This document shows positions 1 through 7,895 of a stretch of 64,000 bases of DNA, one piece after another. The notes beneath the pieces were generated by a model, which was not told the origin of the DNA, searched no databases, and saw only the letters and a program-made list of their open reading frames with translations. Position 1 is the first letter of the stretch. The number at the start of each line of letters is the position of its first letter. The position numbers and the translations under genes were made by a program. The DNA is from an uncultured Ignisphaera sp. Its GTDB lineage: Archaea > Thermoproteota > Thermoprotei_A > Sulfolobales > Ignisphaeraceae. Location of the stretch: positions 1 through 64,000 of the forward strand of contig CALJEI010000011.1 of the NCBI GenBank assembly GCA_938074605.1, written 5' to 3'.

Positions 1-145
1 TGTTAAAAAACTTATAGAGGTATTTGCTCCTAGAGGAGGATATGTATATGCATCAGTACACAATATACAACCACACACACCACCACAAAATGTTATAACA
101 GCATACAAAACAGCATATACATACGGAAAATACCCAATAAAGTAA
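1..145 (+). CDS. C-terminal end of a uroporphyrinogen-decarboxylase-family methyltransferase (partial)
   Basis: The frame from base 2 to the TAA at 143-145 is open and encodes 47 residues. It contains GGYVYASVHNIQPHTPPQN and a tail ending YGKYPIK. This matches the C-terminal signature of the UroD/MtaA/MtbA family (typically GGGYVFAPVHNIQ..PPEN followed by a YGRYP-like tail). The start lies outside the window. The next gene encodes a corrinoid protein, so a cobalamin-dependent methyltransferase is more likely than the haem-pathway decarboxylase, but the visible piece is too short to name a methyl donor. Family fairly certain; substrate unknown. Confidence 0.7.
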   Translation, partial: VKKLIEVFAPRGGYVYASVHNIQPHTPPQNVITAYKTAYTYGKYPIK

Positions 146-148
146 ATA

Positions 149-157
149 CTTTTAAAC
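149..157 (+). promoter_or_regulatory. Probable TATA box of the corrinoid protein gene
   Basis: The AT-rich motif cttttaaac lies about 35-40 bases before the ATG at 192. Transcription would start near 180, giving a leader of about 10 bases without a Shine-Dalgarno sequence, a common archaeal arrangement. It suggests the corrinoid gene can be transcribed separately from the preceding methyltransferase gene. Confidence 0.4.
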
Positions 158-191
158 TTCGCATCATGAAATATACGACAGGCGATTTTAT

Positions 192-857
192 ATGAGTAAT
201 ATCCTTAACAATATTAGAGATTCAATTGTAAATCTTGACCTAGATGCTACAATAAATGGCGTTAAAGAAGCTCTTAAAAATGGCGTAGATATTAAGTCTA
301 TCGTTAATGCTCTTGCTGAGGGTATGCAGATCATTGGTATTAAATATGAGAAGGGTGAGTACTTCATCTCTGATCTTATTGTTGCTGGAGAAATTTTTAA
401 GGAGGCTATGTCTATTCTAAAGCCTAGAATTATAGAGTCTAGAGAGGAGACTAAACCCCTTGGAAGAATTGTTATTGGCACTGTATATGGAGATATCCAT
501 GATATTGGGAAGAACCTTGTCGCAACATTTCTAGAGGCTGCAGGTTTTGAAGTTATAGATCTAGGCGTAGATGTACCACCGGAAAAGTTTGTAGAAGCAA
601 TAAAACAGTACAACCCAGATATAGTTGGAATGTCAGCACTACTAACCTCAACAATGATGCATATGAAAAATATTATAGAGGCTATTGAGAGAGAGGGTCT
701 TAGAAATAAAGTAAAGGTAATTGTTGGTGGAGCACCTATAACAGAAAAATTTGCTATTGAAATAGGGGCAGATGCATATGGTGAGAATGCCTTTAAAGCT
801 GTAGAGATATGTAAAAAACTAATAGAGGAAAAGACTAAAGACCTTCAATACCATTAA
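192..857 (+). CDS. Corrinoid (cobalamin-binding) protein of a methyltransferase system
   Basis: 221 residues, the usual length of MtbC/MttC/MtmC-type corrinoid proteins. Residues 1-90 form the helical cap domain. Residues 91-215 are the Rossmann-like B12-binding domain. The cobalt-ligating motif DxHxxG is present as DIHDIG (His about 103) within GTVYGDIHDIGKNLV, followed by the conserved SALLTSTM and VGGAPIT stretches. Such proteins carry a methyl group on cobalt between a substrate-specific methyltransferase and an acceptor methyltransferase. The gene lies 46 bases after a UroD/MtaA-family methyltransferase, which fits a two-component system. The methyl donor cannot be told from these two genes. 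Function at family level is secure. Confidence 0.9.
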   Translation: MSNILNNIRDSIVNLDLDATINGVKEALKNGVDIKSIVNALAEGMQIIGIKYEKGEYFISDLIVAGEIFKEAMSILKPRIIESREETKPLGRIVIGTVYGDIHDIGKNLVATFLEAAGFEVIDLGVDVPPEKFVEAIKQYNPDIVGMSALLTSTMMHMKNIIEAIEREGLRNKVKVIVGGAPITEKFAIEIGADAYGENAFKAVEICKKLIEEKTKDLQYH

Positions 858-1221
858 AATATAGTCCATATTTTATTTATAATACTGTTCAAGCTTTGGG
901 GTTAATATATCCATACCCCCTACCCTATTTACCTATAAATATGTAGCTAAAAATACTGTTCGCCTGGATACTCATTGATGTTTTTGTATCCAGGAATTTT
1001 CCTTCATCCACAGAAATTTCTTTATTTCTGTAGGTTCATAAGTTAGAGCGCTGCCCCTATTACCACCAAGAGCTTTTAGCAATAAATTATTTACAAAGCT
1101 CATAAACCTTTCTCAGAGGTACTACCTTAGAGAAACAGCCCTTATACTATATACTATTTTCGTAAAGAATTAAAATTCATCCATAGAACTTCTGTAGAAT
1201 TGCCAGAGGTGACCACAGTCA
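858..1221. other. Intergenic region with two perfect hairpins
   Basis: No ORF is supported. Two inverted repeats follow each other: cctggatac (963-971) with gtatccagg (986-994), 9 bp and a 14-base loop, and acagaaat (1010-1017) with atttctgt (1024-1031), 8 bp and a 6-base loop. T-rich stretches follow. They could be terminators of the corrinoid operon, parts of an RNA, or mobile-element remains. The last 20 bases hold the ribosome binding site gaggtga of the next gene. Confidence 0.5.
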
Positions 1222-2145
1222 ATGCCTATCCTAGTCGTTCATGGGGGTGCTGGTAGTTGGCGTATTGATAGTAAATTTTTAGGGGATGTTAGAAAAACTT
1301 TGATAGAGGCTCTAGTAAATGGTTTTAAGCTAGCTCATAATGGCTCTGCCCTTGATATGGTTGTTGAGGCTATCAGGATTTTAGAGGATTCCGGTGTATT
1401 TAATGCTGGGATTGGTAGTACTGTTGATCTTTCTGGTAATGTTTCGATGGATGCTGGTCTTATGTTTGAGGGTAGGGCTGGTGCAGTTGCCTATGTTAAA
1501 TATCCTAAGAATCCAATAATTCTTGCCAAGCATGTTTACAGCTATACTGACCATGTACTTATAGTGGGCTCTGCTGCTGATGACCTTGCTAAAAGATTTG
1601 GCCTTGAACCTCATCCAGGACCTAGTGAGAGATGGGTTAAAATGTATAGAGATTATATTGAGAGGGCTAGAATGGGTGAAAGAATATCTACACATTTTAG
1701 TAGAAGTTTAAAGCTATGGCTAAACATAGGGGATACTGTAGGAGCTGTTGCACTTGATGAAAATAATAGGCTAGCAGCTGCTGTTAGTACAGGGGGTGTA
1801 TTTTTGAAGTTTCCTGGAAGAGTTGGCGATTCCTCTATACCTGGTGCAGGCTTCTATGCAAATGAATGTGGTGCCGCAGTAGCAACAGGTGTAGGAGAAT
1901 ATATAATGCTAACCCATTTAACTTTAAGAATTGTTGAGGGAATCTGCAGGGGAGGGGATATTGTAAGAACTTCAAAAGAAGCTTTAGATATTCTAACCAA
2001 TAGATTTGGATTCAACACAGCTGGTGTTATAGCTATAGATGGTAGTGGAAAACCCTATGCAGTATATAATACAGAAGCTATGCCTTGGGGCTATATTAGT
2101 GATGATGGCAAAATTGTGTTGGGAGGTTTGCCGCACCTCATATGA
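1222..2145 (+). CDS. Isoaspartyl peptidase / plant-type L-asparaginase (Ntn hydrolase)
   Basis: 307 residues, normal for the family. The N-terminus reads VVHGGAGSW, typical of the type 2 asparaginase fold. The autocleavage and nucleophile site is GDTVGAVALD, with Thr at about residue 172 expected to be the new N-terminus of the beta subunit. A second conserved stretch, AAVSTGG, follows, then GDSSIPGAGFYA. The enzyme hydrolyses isoaspartyl dipeptides and/or L-asparagine in the cytoplasm, useful for clearing damaged isoaspartyl residues at high temperature. The ATG is preceded by gaggtga (1206-1212) at good spacing, fixing the start. No operon partner. Peptidase versus asparaginase preference cannot be decided from sequence. 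Confidence 0.9.
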   Translation: MPILVVHGGAGSWRIDSKFLGDVRKTLIEALVNGFKLAHNGSALDMVVEAIRILEDSGVFNAGIGSTVDLSGNVSMDAGLMFEGRAGAVAYVKYPKNPIILAKHVYSYTDHVLIVGSAADDLAKRFGLEPHPGPSERWVKMYRDYIERARMGERISTHFSRSLKLWLNIGDTVGAVALDENNRLAAAVSTGGVFLKFPGRVGDSSIPGAGFYANECGAAVATGVGEYIMLTHLTLRIVEGICRGGDIVRTSKEALDILTNRFGFNTAGVIAIDGSGKPYAVYNTEAMPWGYISDDGKIVLGGLPHLI

Positions 2146-2285
2146 TTTAGATTTACCTATCGTTTACCACTAAAATAACTCTGCTATCAATTCTTAAACT
2201 TAATAGAATGATTAATCTAGAATATAAATCAACTCATAGATTTATACCTGGGACTAGCCCTATACATTACATATAGGTGAAGCCC

Positions 2286-2795
2286 ATGATCTTAGGTGTT
2301 ATGAGTGATAGTCATGATAATTTAGAGGCTGTTTCAGCTGCTCTAACCATTTTTAGAAATGAAAATATAGAAGTATTAATACATCTTGGCGACATTATCT
2401 CCCCCTTTACATTCATGAAGATAGTAGAATTCCCCACAAGAACTATAGCCATACTTGGCAACAATGATGGTGATATATTGAGTCTTAAAGAAATAGCAAT
2501 TAAGGCGGGTGCTATAATTAAGCAAAACATACATCTTCTGTCTATAGGAAATATAAAGATACTTTTAATTCATGGATTTGGAGCAGTTGAGCAAACTAAA
2601 GAAATTATAGAATCAATTGCATTAGCTGATAAATATAATGTAATTCTATATGGACATACACATAGAATTGACACCCGTTCAATTGGTAGAACATTAGTGC
2701 TAAATCCTGGGGAGGCATGCGGGTATATAACAGGTAGAAGGAGTGTAGCAATAATAGATATACCAACAATGAAGTATAGAATAATAGAGTTTTAA
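2286..2795 (+). CDS. MJ0936/YfcE-type metallophosphoesterase
   Basis: About 169 residues. The calcineurin-like motifs of the small MJ0936 family are all present: SDSHDN near the N-terminus, HLGD, GNND, and the C-terminal metal-binding GHTH. Members are Mn/Ni-dependent phosphodiesterases acting on model cyclic or linear phosphodiesters; the physiological substrate is generally unknown. I prefer the ATG at 2286 over the in-frame GTG at 2277: aggtga lies just upstream of the ATG, and the family usually starts a few residues before the SDxH motif. Monocistronic, followed by tRNA-His. Confidence 0.87.
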   Translation: MILGVMSDSHDNLEAVSAALTIFRNENIEVLIHLGDIISPFTFMKIVEFPTRTIAILGNNDGDILSLKEIAIKAGAIIKQNIHLLSIGNIKILLIHGFGAVEQTKEIIESIALADKYNVILYGHTHRIDTRSIGRTLVLNPGEACGYITGRRSVAIIDIPTMKYRIIEF

Positions 2796-2862
2796 ACCAT
2801 AGACACAAAAAGAGTTTTTTAGCCCACAATACAAACTACATAATTTGGGAACCTATTAAGGT

Positions 2863-2954
2863 GGCCGCGGTAGCTCAGCCTGGTTAGAGCGCGGGACTGT
2901 GGGGCTAGAAGTGCAGAGATCCCGAGGTCCCGGGTTCAAATCCCGGCCGCGGCC
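2863..2954 (+). tRNA. tRNA-His(GTG) with a 16-nt intron
   Basis: The acceptor stem gccgcgg pairs with ccgcggc. An additional G at 2863 (G-1) faces C73 at 2954, the diagnostic pair of tRNA-His. The anticodon stem is cggga/tcccg and the anticodon GTG lies at 2899-2901. The intron is 2903-2918, inserted after position 37, the canonical archaeal site. The T arm is ccggg-ttcaaat-cccgg. CCA is not encoded. Splicing would need the bulge-helix-bulge endonuclease, one subunit of which appears to be encoded at 55321. Confidence 0.93.
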
Positions 2955-3012
2955 CTCTCTCAAAATAATCCCATCCATACAATAAAATAAAATCCTATTG
3001 AGTGGAGTCACA

Positions 3013-3216
3013 ATGTCTAGGTATACAGTATATAAAAGAGTATTTGAAAAGCTAGGTTTAAGACAATTAGATGTGTATAGGTATAAGGATAGAGATGTTA
3101 TAAGGGCTCTAAAGATACAGGATGGCAGTATACTAATGATAGATCTTCCGAGACATAGAGAGGAAATGAATATAGAGGAATTCACAAACTATATAAGATC
3201 AAGAGTATCAAAGTAG
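3013..3216 (+). CDS. Small conserved-looking hypothetical protein (67 aa)
   Basis: The ATG at 3013 is preceded by gtggag, so I use it rather than the upstream TTG at 2998. The product is strongly basic and mixed alpha/beta, starting MSRYTVYKRVFEKLGLRQ and ending in an Arg/Lys-rich helix. No Cys motif, signal peptide or membrane segment is visible. I do not recognise the family. It lies between tRNA-His and a structured RNA candidate on the same strand. Charge and size would fit a nucleic-acid-associated protein, but this is only inference. Confidence 0.55.
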   Translation: MSRYTVYKRVFEKLGLRQLDVYRYKDRDVIRALKIQDGSILMIDLPRHREEMNIEEFTNYIRSRVSK

Positions 3217-3221
3217 TTGTC

Positions 3222-3306
3222 CCCCGCTCAACCGATCTCTCCACATCTCCATACCCTTTTAAAGGGTTGTTTAGAGAGACGTGAGGCAGCGGGGGCTAAA
3301 CACAAT
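3222..3306 (+). ncRNA. Candidate structured RNA with nested hairpin
   Basis: Three helices nest without a reading frame: cccccgct (about 3222-3229) with agcggggg (about 3287-3294); cacatctc with gagacgtg (one mismatch); and the apical accctttt/aaagggt. The left internal loop is large and the right one short (aggc). An ACA triplet follows the basal stem, and the distance from the upper helix to this ACA is about 16 bases, close to the 14-16 rule of H/ACA guide RNAs. However, I see no clear kink-turn, so the H/ACA reading is weak. It could also be an mRNA structure controlling the 31-codon ORF immediately downstream. Confidence 0.4.
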
Positions 3307-3402
3307 ATGGCTACAGATCCTAAAATATTTATTAAAACTATTTTTGTTGTGGTAATATTAAATCTATTATTGAATATTGGATTAAAATTAATATGGCTTT
3401 AA
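3307..3402 (+). CDS. Possible 31-aa single-pass membrane mini-protein
   Basis: ATG at 3307 to TAA at 3400-3402. After an eight-residue polar start come about 20 hydrophobic residues (TIFVVVILNLLLNIGLK), long enough for one transmembrane helix, then a short tail. No Shine-Dalgarno sequence is visible because a GC-rich stem sits directly upstream. It looks like a small inner-membrane peptide, possibly a membrane-complex subunit, but I do not recognise it. Short AT-rich ORFs are easily made by chance, so confidence is low. Confidence 0.35.
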   Translation: MATDPKIFIKTIFVVVILNLLLNIGLKLIWL

Positions 3403-3453
3403 AAAATTTGTAGTCACACCAATCTAATTTAGTGTACTAGAGGCAGTGAATGG

Positions 3454-4314
3454 ATGTTGGATGTGAATGAAGGATTTGTAAAGCTATTCGACAAATTGAT
3501 AAAATTTTTAATCAAACCAAGAATTAAGAATTTACTGAATCCATTAATAGATATGGTATACCTACTATATGAACGCTATCTACTAACACAAATAATAGAT
3601 GGAAGTATGCCTATGCACATAGCTATAATTCCTGATGGTAATAGGAGGTGGGCACGTTCACATGGTTTAAATCCATTAGAAGGCCATAGATATGGATACA
3701 AGAAAATGCGTGAGGTATTGCAGTGGCTCTATGATCTAGGTATAAAGATTGTTACAGTCTATGCTATGTCGTATGAAAACTGTCTGTATAGACCCTTTGA
3801 TGAAAGAGAGGAGCTATTTAATATAATTAGACATGGCCTTGAGGAGCTTATGAGAGATAATACAGTCCATAGGTATCGTGTTAAGGTTAGAGTTTTTGGT
3901 AAACTAGAGCTTGTTAGAAGTGATATTATTGAATATACAAAGCTTCTAGAGATGGAGACTGCTAGATATAGCGATAGATATTTAAATGTAGCTCTATGCT
4001 ATGGCGGAAGACAGGAGATTGTAAATGTTATCAAAAATATAGTATCAGATGTATTAAATGGTAAGCTCAGTATAGATAGTATATCGGAGGATTATGTAAG
4101 AAGCTATCTTGGTACAGCGCATCTAAAAGACTTTTCAGAACCTGATTTAGTGATTAGAACTTCAGGTGAAATGAGGATAAGCAACTTTCTTTTATGGCAG
4201 ATAGCATATAGCGAACTCTATTTCTGTGATGTATTTTGGCCCGACTTTAGAAAAATAGATTTATACCGTGCTATCCGTGCATATCAAAAGAGAGAGCGGA
4301 GATTTGGAAGATAG
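3454..4314 (+). CDS. uppS: cis-Prenyltransferase (undecaprenyl/polyprenyl diphosphate synthase)
   Basis: 286 residues. The catalytic motif IPDGNRRWA (Asp about 61) is followed by GHRYGYKKM. The C-terminal signature RTSGEMRISNFLLWQ leads into a YSELYF stretch. The enzyme condenses isopentenyl diphosphate units in cis onto an allylic primer, making the long polyprenyl phosphate that carries glycans for N-glycosylation at the archaeal membrane. There is an N-terminal extension of about 50 residues before the catalytic domain, common in archaeal members. Product chain length is not predictable here. It stands alone on the plus strand, facing a minus-strand operon. Confidence 0.93.
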   Translation: MLDVNEGFVKLFDKLIKFLIKPRIKNLLNPLIDMVYLLYERYLLTQIIDGSMPMHIAIIPDGNRRWARSHGLNPLEGHRYGYKKMREVLQWLYDLGIKIVTVYAMSYENCLYRPFDEREELFNIIRHGLEELMRDNTVHRYRVKVRVFGKLELVRSDIIEYTKLLEMETARYSDRYLNVALCYGGRQEIVNVIKNIVSDVLNGKLSIDSISEDYVRSYLGTAHLKDFSEPDLVIRTSGEMRISNFLLWQIAYSELYFCDVFWPDFRKIDLYRAIRAYQKRERRFGR

Positions 4315-4326
4315 CATACGTGAATG

Positions 4327-5256
4327 CTAATTCTCAGTAGACCCTTCATTATCTTTAGCTTCTCCTAGAGCAACATATAGATCATATATAGATAATCTCT
4401 CACCTCTATTGAGTTTCTCAAGAATGTTCCTCTTCTTCTCCCTAAATATTTTCTCCTTAGCAGACTCTCTAGCCTCAATCTGAATTCTCTTTATTTCACT
4501 TAGTATCTCAATATAGCGTTGCCTCTTTTCATTTATAGAATGTATTGTAGACTTTAGCTTTTCCTTTACATCATCGCGTCTCTTTTTAGCCTCTATAATA
4601 CCCTTAATCAATTCAGCAATACTTTGCTTAATTCTATTCCTCTCCTCCTTTGCTAGAGCAATACTATTTCTACACTCATTCAGCTCTGTATTAACTTTAT
4701 TCAGCTCCTCCTTCACACCATCTATAGCTTCTTTTATTTCATCATATTTCTGTATGAGCTCAGAGTACCGTTTCTGATTGGTAGCTATGGCCTTAAATGT
4801 CCGCTCTAAATTTGTAATCTCATTTATTATCTTCTCCTCATCGCTCCGGTCAAGATACGGTGTTGTCATGATGGTCCATTCTAGCTGTTCAATCCTCTGC
4901 TTTATTTCATCTAAACTCATATGCACTTTTATGGGCTGAAGTTTCTTAAGTTCAAGTGAAACACCCTTTAATTCATGTAAATAACTTTTTAGCGTATTTC
5001 TTAGGCTAACCGACTTATCCTTAAGGCTATCCATTTTCTGATAAAGCTCATTTAATCTACTTCTAATTTTACTTAACTCCTCTTTAAGTCTCTTAACCTC
5101 ACTACGCTTCTTAGCTAGCTCCTCCCTAATATTAATAAGCTCTTTTCTAAGGCTATCCCTTTCAGTAATGAGTAGCTGGAGTTCTTCTCTAATATTTCCT
5201 AACTCTCTCTGAAGGACTTCTATATCTATGTTTGCTCCATCCTTAGATCTCTCCAT
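4327..5256 (-). CDS. Long coiled-coil protein in a GPN GTPase operon
   Basis: About 309 residues, dominated by heptad-rich helix (roughly residues 10-120 and 150-265) with Glu/Lys/Arg/Leu repeats such as RKELINIREELAKKRSEV. A short globular tail contains RGERLSIYDLYVALGEA. No ATPase, Zn-hook or membrane motif is present, so it is not an SMC or Rad50 protein. The ATG at 5256 has an aaggt site upstream; ATG 5277 is the alternative. It is the last gene of a tight minus-strand operon: its longest frame begins 2 bases after the GPN GTPase stop. Related archaeal coiled-coil proteins are known but their role is unclear; a scaffold for the GTPase is conceivable. Confidence 0.7.
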   Translation of the reverse strand: MERSKDGANIDIEVLQRELGNIREELQLLITERDSLRKELINIREELAKKRSEVKRLKEELSKIRSRLNELYQKMDSLKDKSVSLRNTLKSYLHELKGVSLELKKLQPIKVHMSLDEIKQRIEQLEWTIMTTPYLDRSDEEKIINEITNLERTFKAIATNQKRYSELIQKYDEIKEAIDGVKEELNKVNTELNECRNSIALAKEERNRIKQSIAELIKGIIEAKKRRDDVKEKLKSTIHSINEKRQRYIEILSEIKRIQIEARESAKEKIFREKKRNILEKLNRGERLSIYDLYVALGEAKDNEGSTEN

Positions 5257-5279
5257 AATATAGACCTTTTTCAGCATTC

Positions 5280-6083
5280 TTAGAGAATTTCGCTGGGCTC
5301 CTCAGTATAAAAATCTTCTCCACCTATCAATACCCGCTGAATCAATGCATAGAGTTCATCTAGACCTTGACCAGTGATGGAGGAAATTGTAACAAATCCG
5401 CCAATACCAAGTCTTGCTATAATGTCCTCAAAGGCTGTTACCACTTCGCCATATTGTGTTACAAATATTGTATCCTCTCTTTTAATATCCTTGAATATCT
5501 CCATGGGGTCCTCAATCCACTTAATTATATCCTCATATTTTTCTTTAGGAAGTAAATCAGTTTTTGTTAATGTAATGATTTGAGGGAGTTTATGGGCTAT
5601 AGATGCTGCTAGTGCAAGCATAATGAGTGATAGAAATGTTGATGGTTTTACTAGTATGGTTGACTCAATTAAGAATAGTGCTACAGATTTATCATTTAAG
5701 GCTAGAGACGACATTATTGTTGGACCAGCTGTTCTAAAGGCAAAAAGCTCCATTTGTCCAGGGGTGTCCACAATAATGTAGTTTACCTTTAACTCCTCAA
5801 TTTCACTCCTAAGATTCTCAATAAAATTGATTGATAGATCGATGGCTGCTATTAATGCACCATTAGGGCCTAGGTTATATTTTTTAATTACTTCTTCCAC
5901 TGTAATATAGTCTCGTATATCTACATCAGGTGTATAGGGAAGCCATGTGACAGCAGGATCAAGATTTACTGTAGCTACATCCATTCCATGCTCTATCAAC
6001 CAGTTTGTTAATGAATATGTTAGATAGCTTTTTCCAGAGCCTGCTGGACCTAATATGAATATGAAGTACACTTTATGCCACAC
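5280..6083 (-). CDS. GPN-loop GTPase (GPN1/XAB1 family)
   Basis: 267 residues. The P-loop GPAGSGKS lies at residues 12-19, and the family-defining GPN tripeptide is in NLGPNGAL at 72-74. DTPGQMELFAFR is the G3 region and TLTKTDL is the G4 base-recognition motif. GPN GTPases form dimers in which the GPN loop completes the active site; eukaryotic relatives assemble and import RNA polymerase II, and archaeal ones are single-type homologues of unclear role. It abuts the radical SAM gene upstream (start at 6083, stop of that gene at 6084) and the coiled-coil gene downstream, implying co-transcription. Confidence 0.92.
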   Translation of the reverse strand: MWHKVYFIFILGPAGSGKSYLTYSLTNWLIEHGMDVATVNLDPAVTWLPYTPDVDIRDYITVEEVIKKYNLGPNGALIAAIDLSINFIENLRSEIEELKVNYIIVDTPGQMELFAFRTAGPTIMSSLALNDKSVALFLIESTILVKPSTFLSLIMLALAASIAHKLPQIITLTKTDLLPKEKYEDIIKWIEDPMEIFKDIKREDTIFVTQYGEVVTAFEDIIARLGIGGFVTISSITGQGLDELYALIQRVLIGGEDFYTEEPSEIL

Positions 6084-6923
6084 CTACACTAGCAGTATAT
6101 CTAGTGGAAGCTTAACGGGTTTCTTAACTTTAGTGCTAACAAGTTTATATCCACAAACCCTACACTTTCCTAGATCATCAATGCTCGTCCTATATACCAC
6201 ACCTCCCCTTCTAACAATTGCTATACTTCTACATACTGGACATAGCGTTGATGCAAATTCAATTATATCAGCTAATGGTGCTTGAATCAACGGATATCTC
6301 TCTCTAAGCTTATTAATCATAGTGGTATCTAAAGAGCTGTATTCACCATTAGTAAGAACTATATTTATGGGGATACTACTACCCTTTATACCATTGATAA
6401 TCCTTGTAATTAATTCACCTAAATCTCTATGTACTTCAACAACAACCATAATCTCAACATGCTTAGATTTAATACATGAATCGCCTAACATATGCTGTAG
6501 CAACTGTATTTGTAAATCAATTTCATCTCTATTTGATACAACCTCAAATACAATTACATCAATAAGATCAAGAAGTGCTTCAAAACTTTGATTCCCTCTA
6601 GCAATGAGTGGATTCGCCTTTATGCCAATAGTTGTTGCAGCTCCATTCTTAATCTTCTTTATTATACTATACTCTACATAGATGTATGGCTCTGCACCAT
6701 GAAGAAAAACAATATCAGCTCTATACTGATTAATCAAATCAATAATTTTTTGAATATTAAGGGGCACCAATCTAGCGCTTCTTCTATTAATATTTGACTC
6801 CCATGGACATTCACTGCAATTAATAGGACACTCAATAAAATTTAGAACTATAGATAGCCCACCTACATCATATAGTGATAGAGGTATCCTCCCACTATTC
6901 ATTAATCTAATTGATGATAACAT
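6084..6923 (-). CDS. Radical SAM protein related to pyruvate-formate-lyase activases / AmmeMemoRadiSam
   Basis: 279 residues. The CxxxCxxC cluster motif is seen as CPINCSEC (Cys about 32, 36, 39), with LHGAEPYIY in the position of the GGEP motif. A C-terminal zinc-ribbon-like part holds CPVC and CRVC, as in the activase-like proteins of the AmmeMemoRadiSam group. The family uses a 4Fe-4S cluster and S-adenosylmethionine to make a substrate radical. The three-residue cysteine spacing is seen directly; the substrate is not known. It is the first gene of the operon with the GPN GTPase and coiled-coil protein. No companion Memo or AMMECR1 gene is in the window. Confidence 0.8.
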   Translation of the reverse strand: MLSSIRLMNSGRIPLSLYDVGGLSIVLNFIECPINCSECPWESNINRRSARLVPLNIQKIIDLINQYRADIVFLHGAEPYIYVEYSIIKKIKNGAATTIGIKANPLIARGNQSFEALLDLIDVIVFEVVSNRDEIDLQIQLLQHMLGDSCIKSKHVEIMVVVEVHRDLGELITRIINGIKGSSIPINIVLTNGEYSSLDTTMINKLRERYPLIQAPLADIIEFASTLCPVCRSIAIVRRGGVVYRTSIDDLGKCRVCGYKLVSTKVKKPVKLPLDILLV

Positions 6924-7002
6924 TTTAAAGCCCCATATCTACTTAAAATTAGCTTAACTGCATAGCTAAACATGTACTTATCAATACTCTATAGTGATAT
7001 CT

Positions 7003-7893
7003 ATGATGTTTTTATATCTTTCAGGAACACCACAGTCGTTAGCTGAAGGTTTTAAAGAGAAGTGTGGCTGGAATATAGCTAGACCTATCAGTAAAATCTT
7101 TCCAGATGGCGAACAATACGTTAGATTATCTGAGAACATAGTAGGCGATATAGTTATAATTCAATCGTTATATCCTGAACAGGATAAGAAGATCATCGAA
7201 CTTTATTTAGCGCTAGAAGCAATCAATGGTGTTGGAGCTAGCATTAAATGCTTGATACTGCCATATGCTGCCTATACAAGACAGGATAAGAGATTCTTAA
7301 ATGGAGAGCCAATTAGCACTAGAGCTATTTATCAAGGTTTAAAACTATTTGGGATAAACATTATTATTACCGTTGATGTGCACTCTATACATTCACTAAC
7401 ATCATTAGGATTTAAAGTGTATAACATTTTACCCCATACATACATGCTTAGTATTGCTGGTGAAAAAATAGACCTTGTTTTAGCACCTGATAAAGGTGCT
7501 CTTTCAAGAGCTATAGAAGTTGCAAAAAACTTTAATGTACCATATGATTATATAGATAAGTTTAGAGATAGAGTAACAGGTGAAATAAGGATAAATCAAA
7601 AAGAGCTTAATGTTGCTGGAGCAACTGTAGCTATAGTTGACGATATTGTAAGTACTGGAGGAACGTTAGCTAAGGCCGCACAGGCACTTTATAATGCAGG
7701 GGCTAAGAGTGTTATAGCTGTTGTAACACACTTTCTACTACCTAAATCCATAGAGCTTCTATCCTCATCAAAAATCAGCAAGCTAATTACAGCAAATACA
7801 ATCTCCATACCTACTACTCTACCTACATGGATCCATGTGGTGGATATAAGTAGCCTCATATGTAATGAAATTAGCAAATGGGTTAGCAACTAA
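7003..7893 (+). CDS. prs: Ribose-phosphate pyrophosphokinase (PRPP synthase)
   Basis: About 296 residues. Conserved parts are the flexible-loop region YAAYTRQDKRF, the ribose-5-phosphate/PRPP-binding loop VAIVDDIVSTGGTLAKA, and ITVDVHS near the ATP site. It makes PRPP from ribose-5-phosphate and ATP for nucleotide, histidine and tryptophan synthesis. Three starts are possible: GTG 6994, ATG 7003 and ATG 7006; the ATG pair matches the family start just before the SGTPQ strand. The trm gene begins 2 bases after its stop, so these form an operon with RNase Z behind. Confidence 0.95.
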   Translation: MMFLYLSGTPQSLAEGFKEKCGWNIARPISKIFPDGEQYVRLSENIVGDIVIIQSLYPEQDKKIIELYLALEAINGVGASIKCLILPYAAYTRQDKRFLNGEPISTRAIYQGLKLFGINIIITVDVHSIHSLTSLGFKVYNILPHTYMLSIAGEKIDLVLAPDKGALSRAIEVAKNFNVPYDYIDKFRDRVTGEIRINQKELNVAGATVAIVDDIVSTGGTLAKAAQALYNAGAKSVIAVVTHFLLPKSIELLSSSKISKLITANTISIPTTLPTWIHVVDISSLICNEISKWVSN

Positions 7894-7895
7894 CT

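Noticed and set aside
3217-3402. 61-aa frame continuous with the membrane mini-ORF
   Set aside because: Its first 30 codons run through the structured RNA stem and have no start signal; only the ATG at 3307 is plausible.
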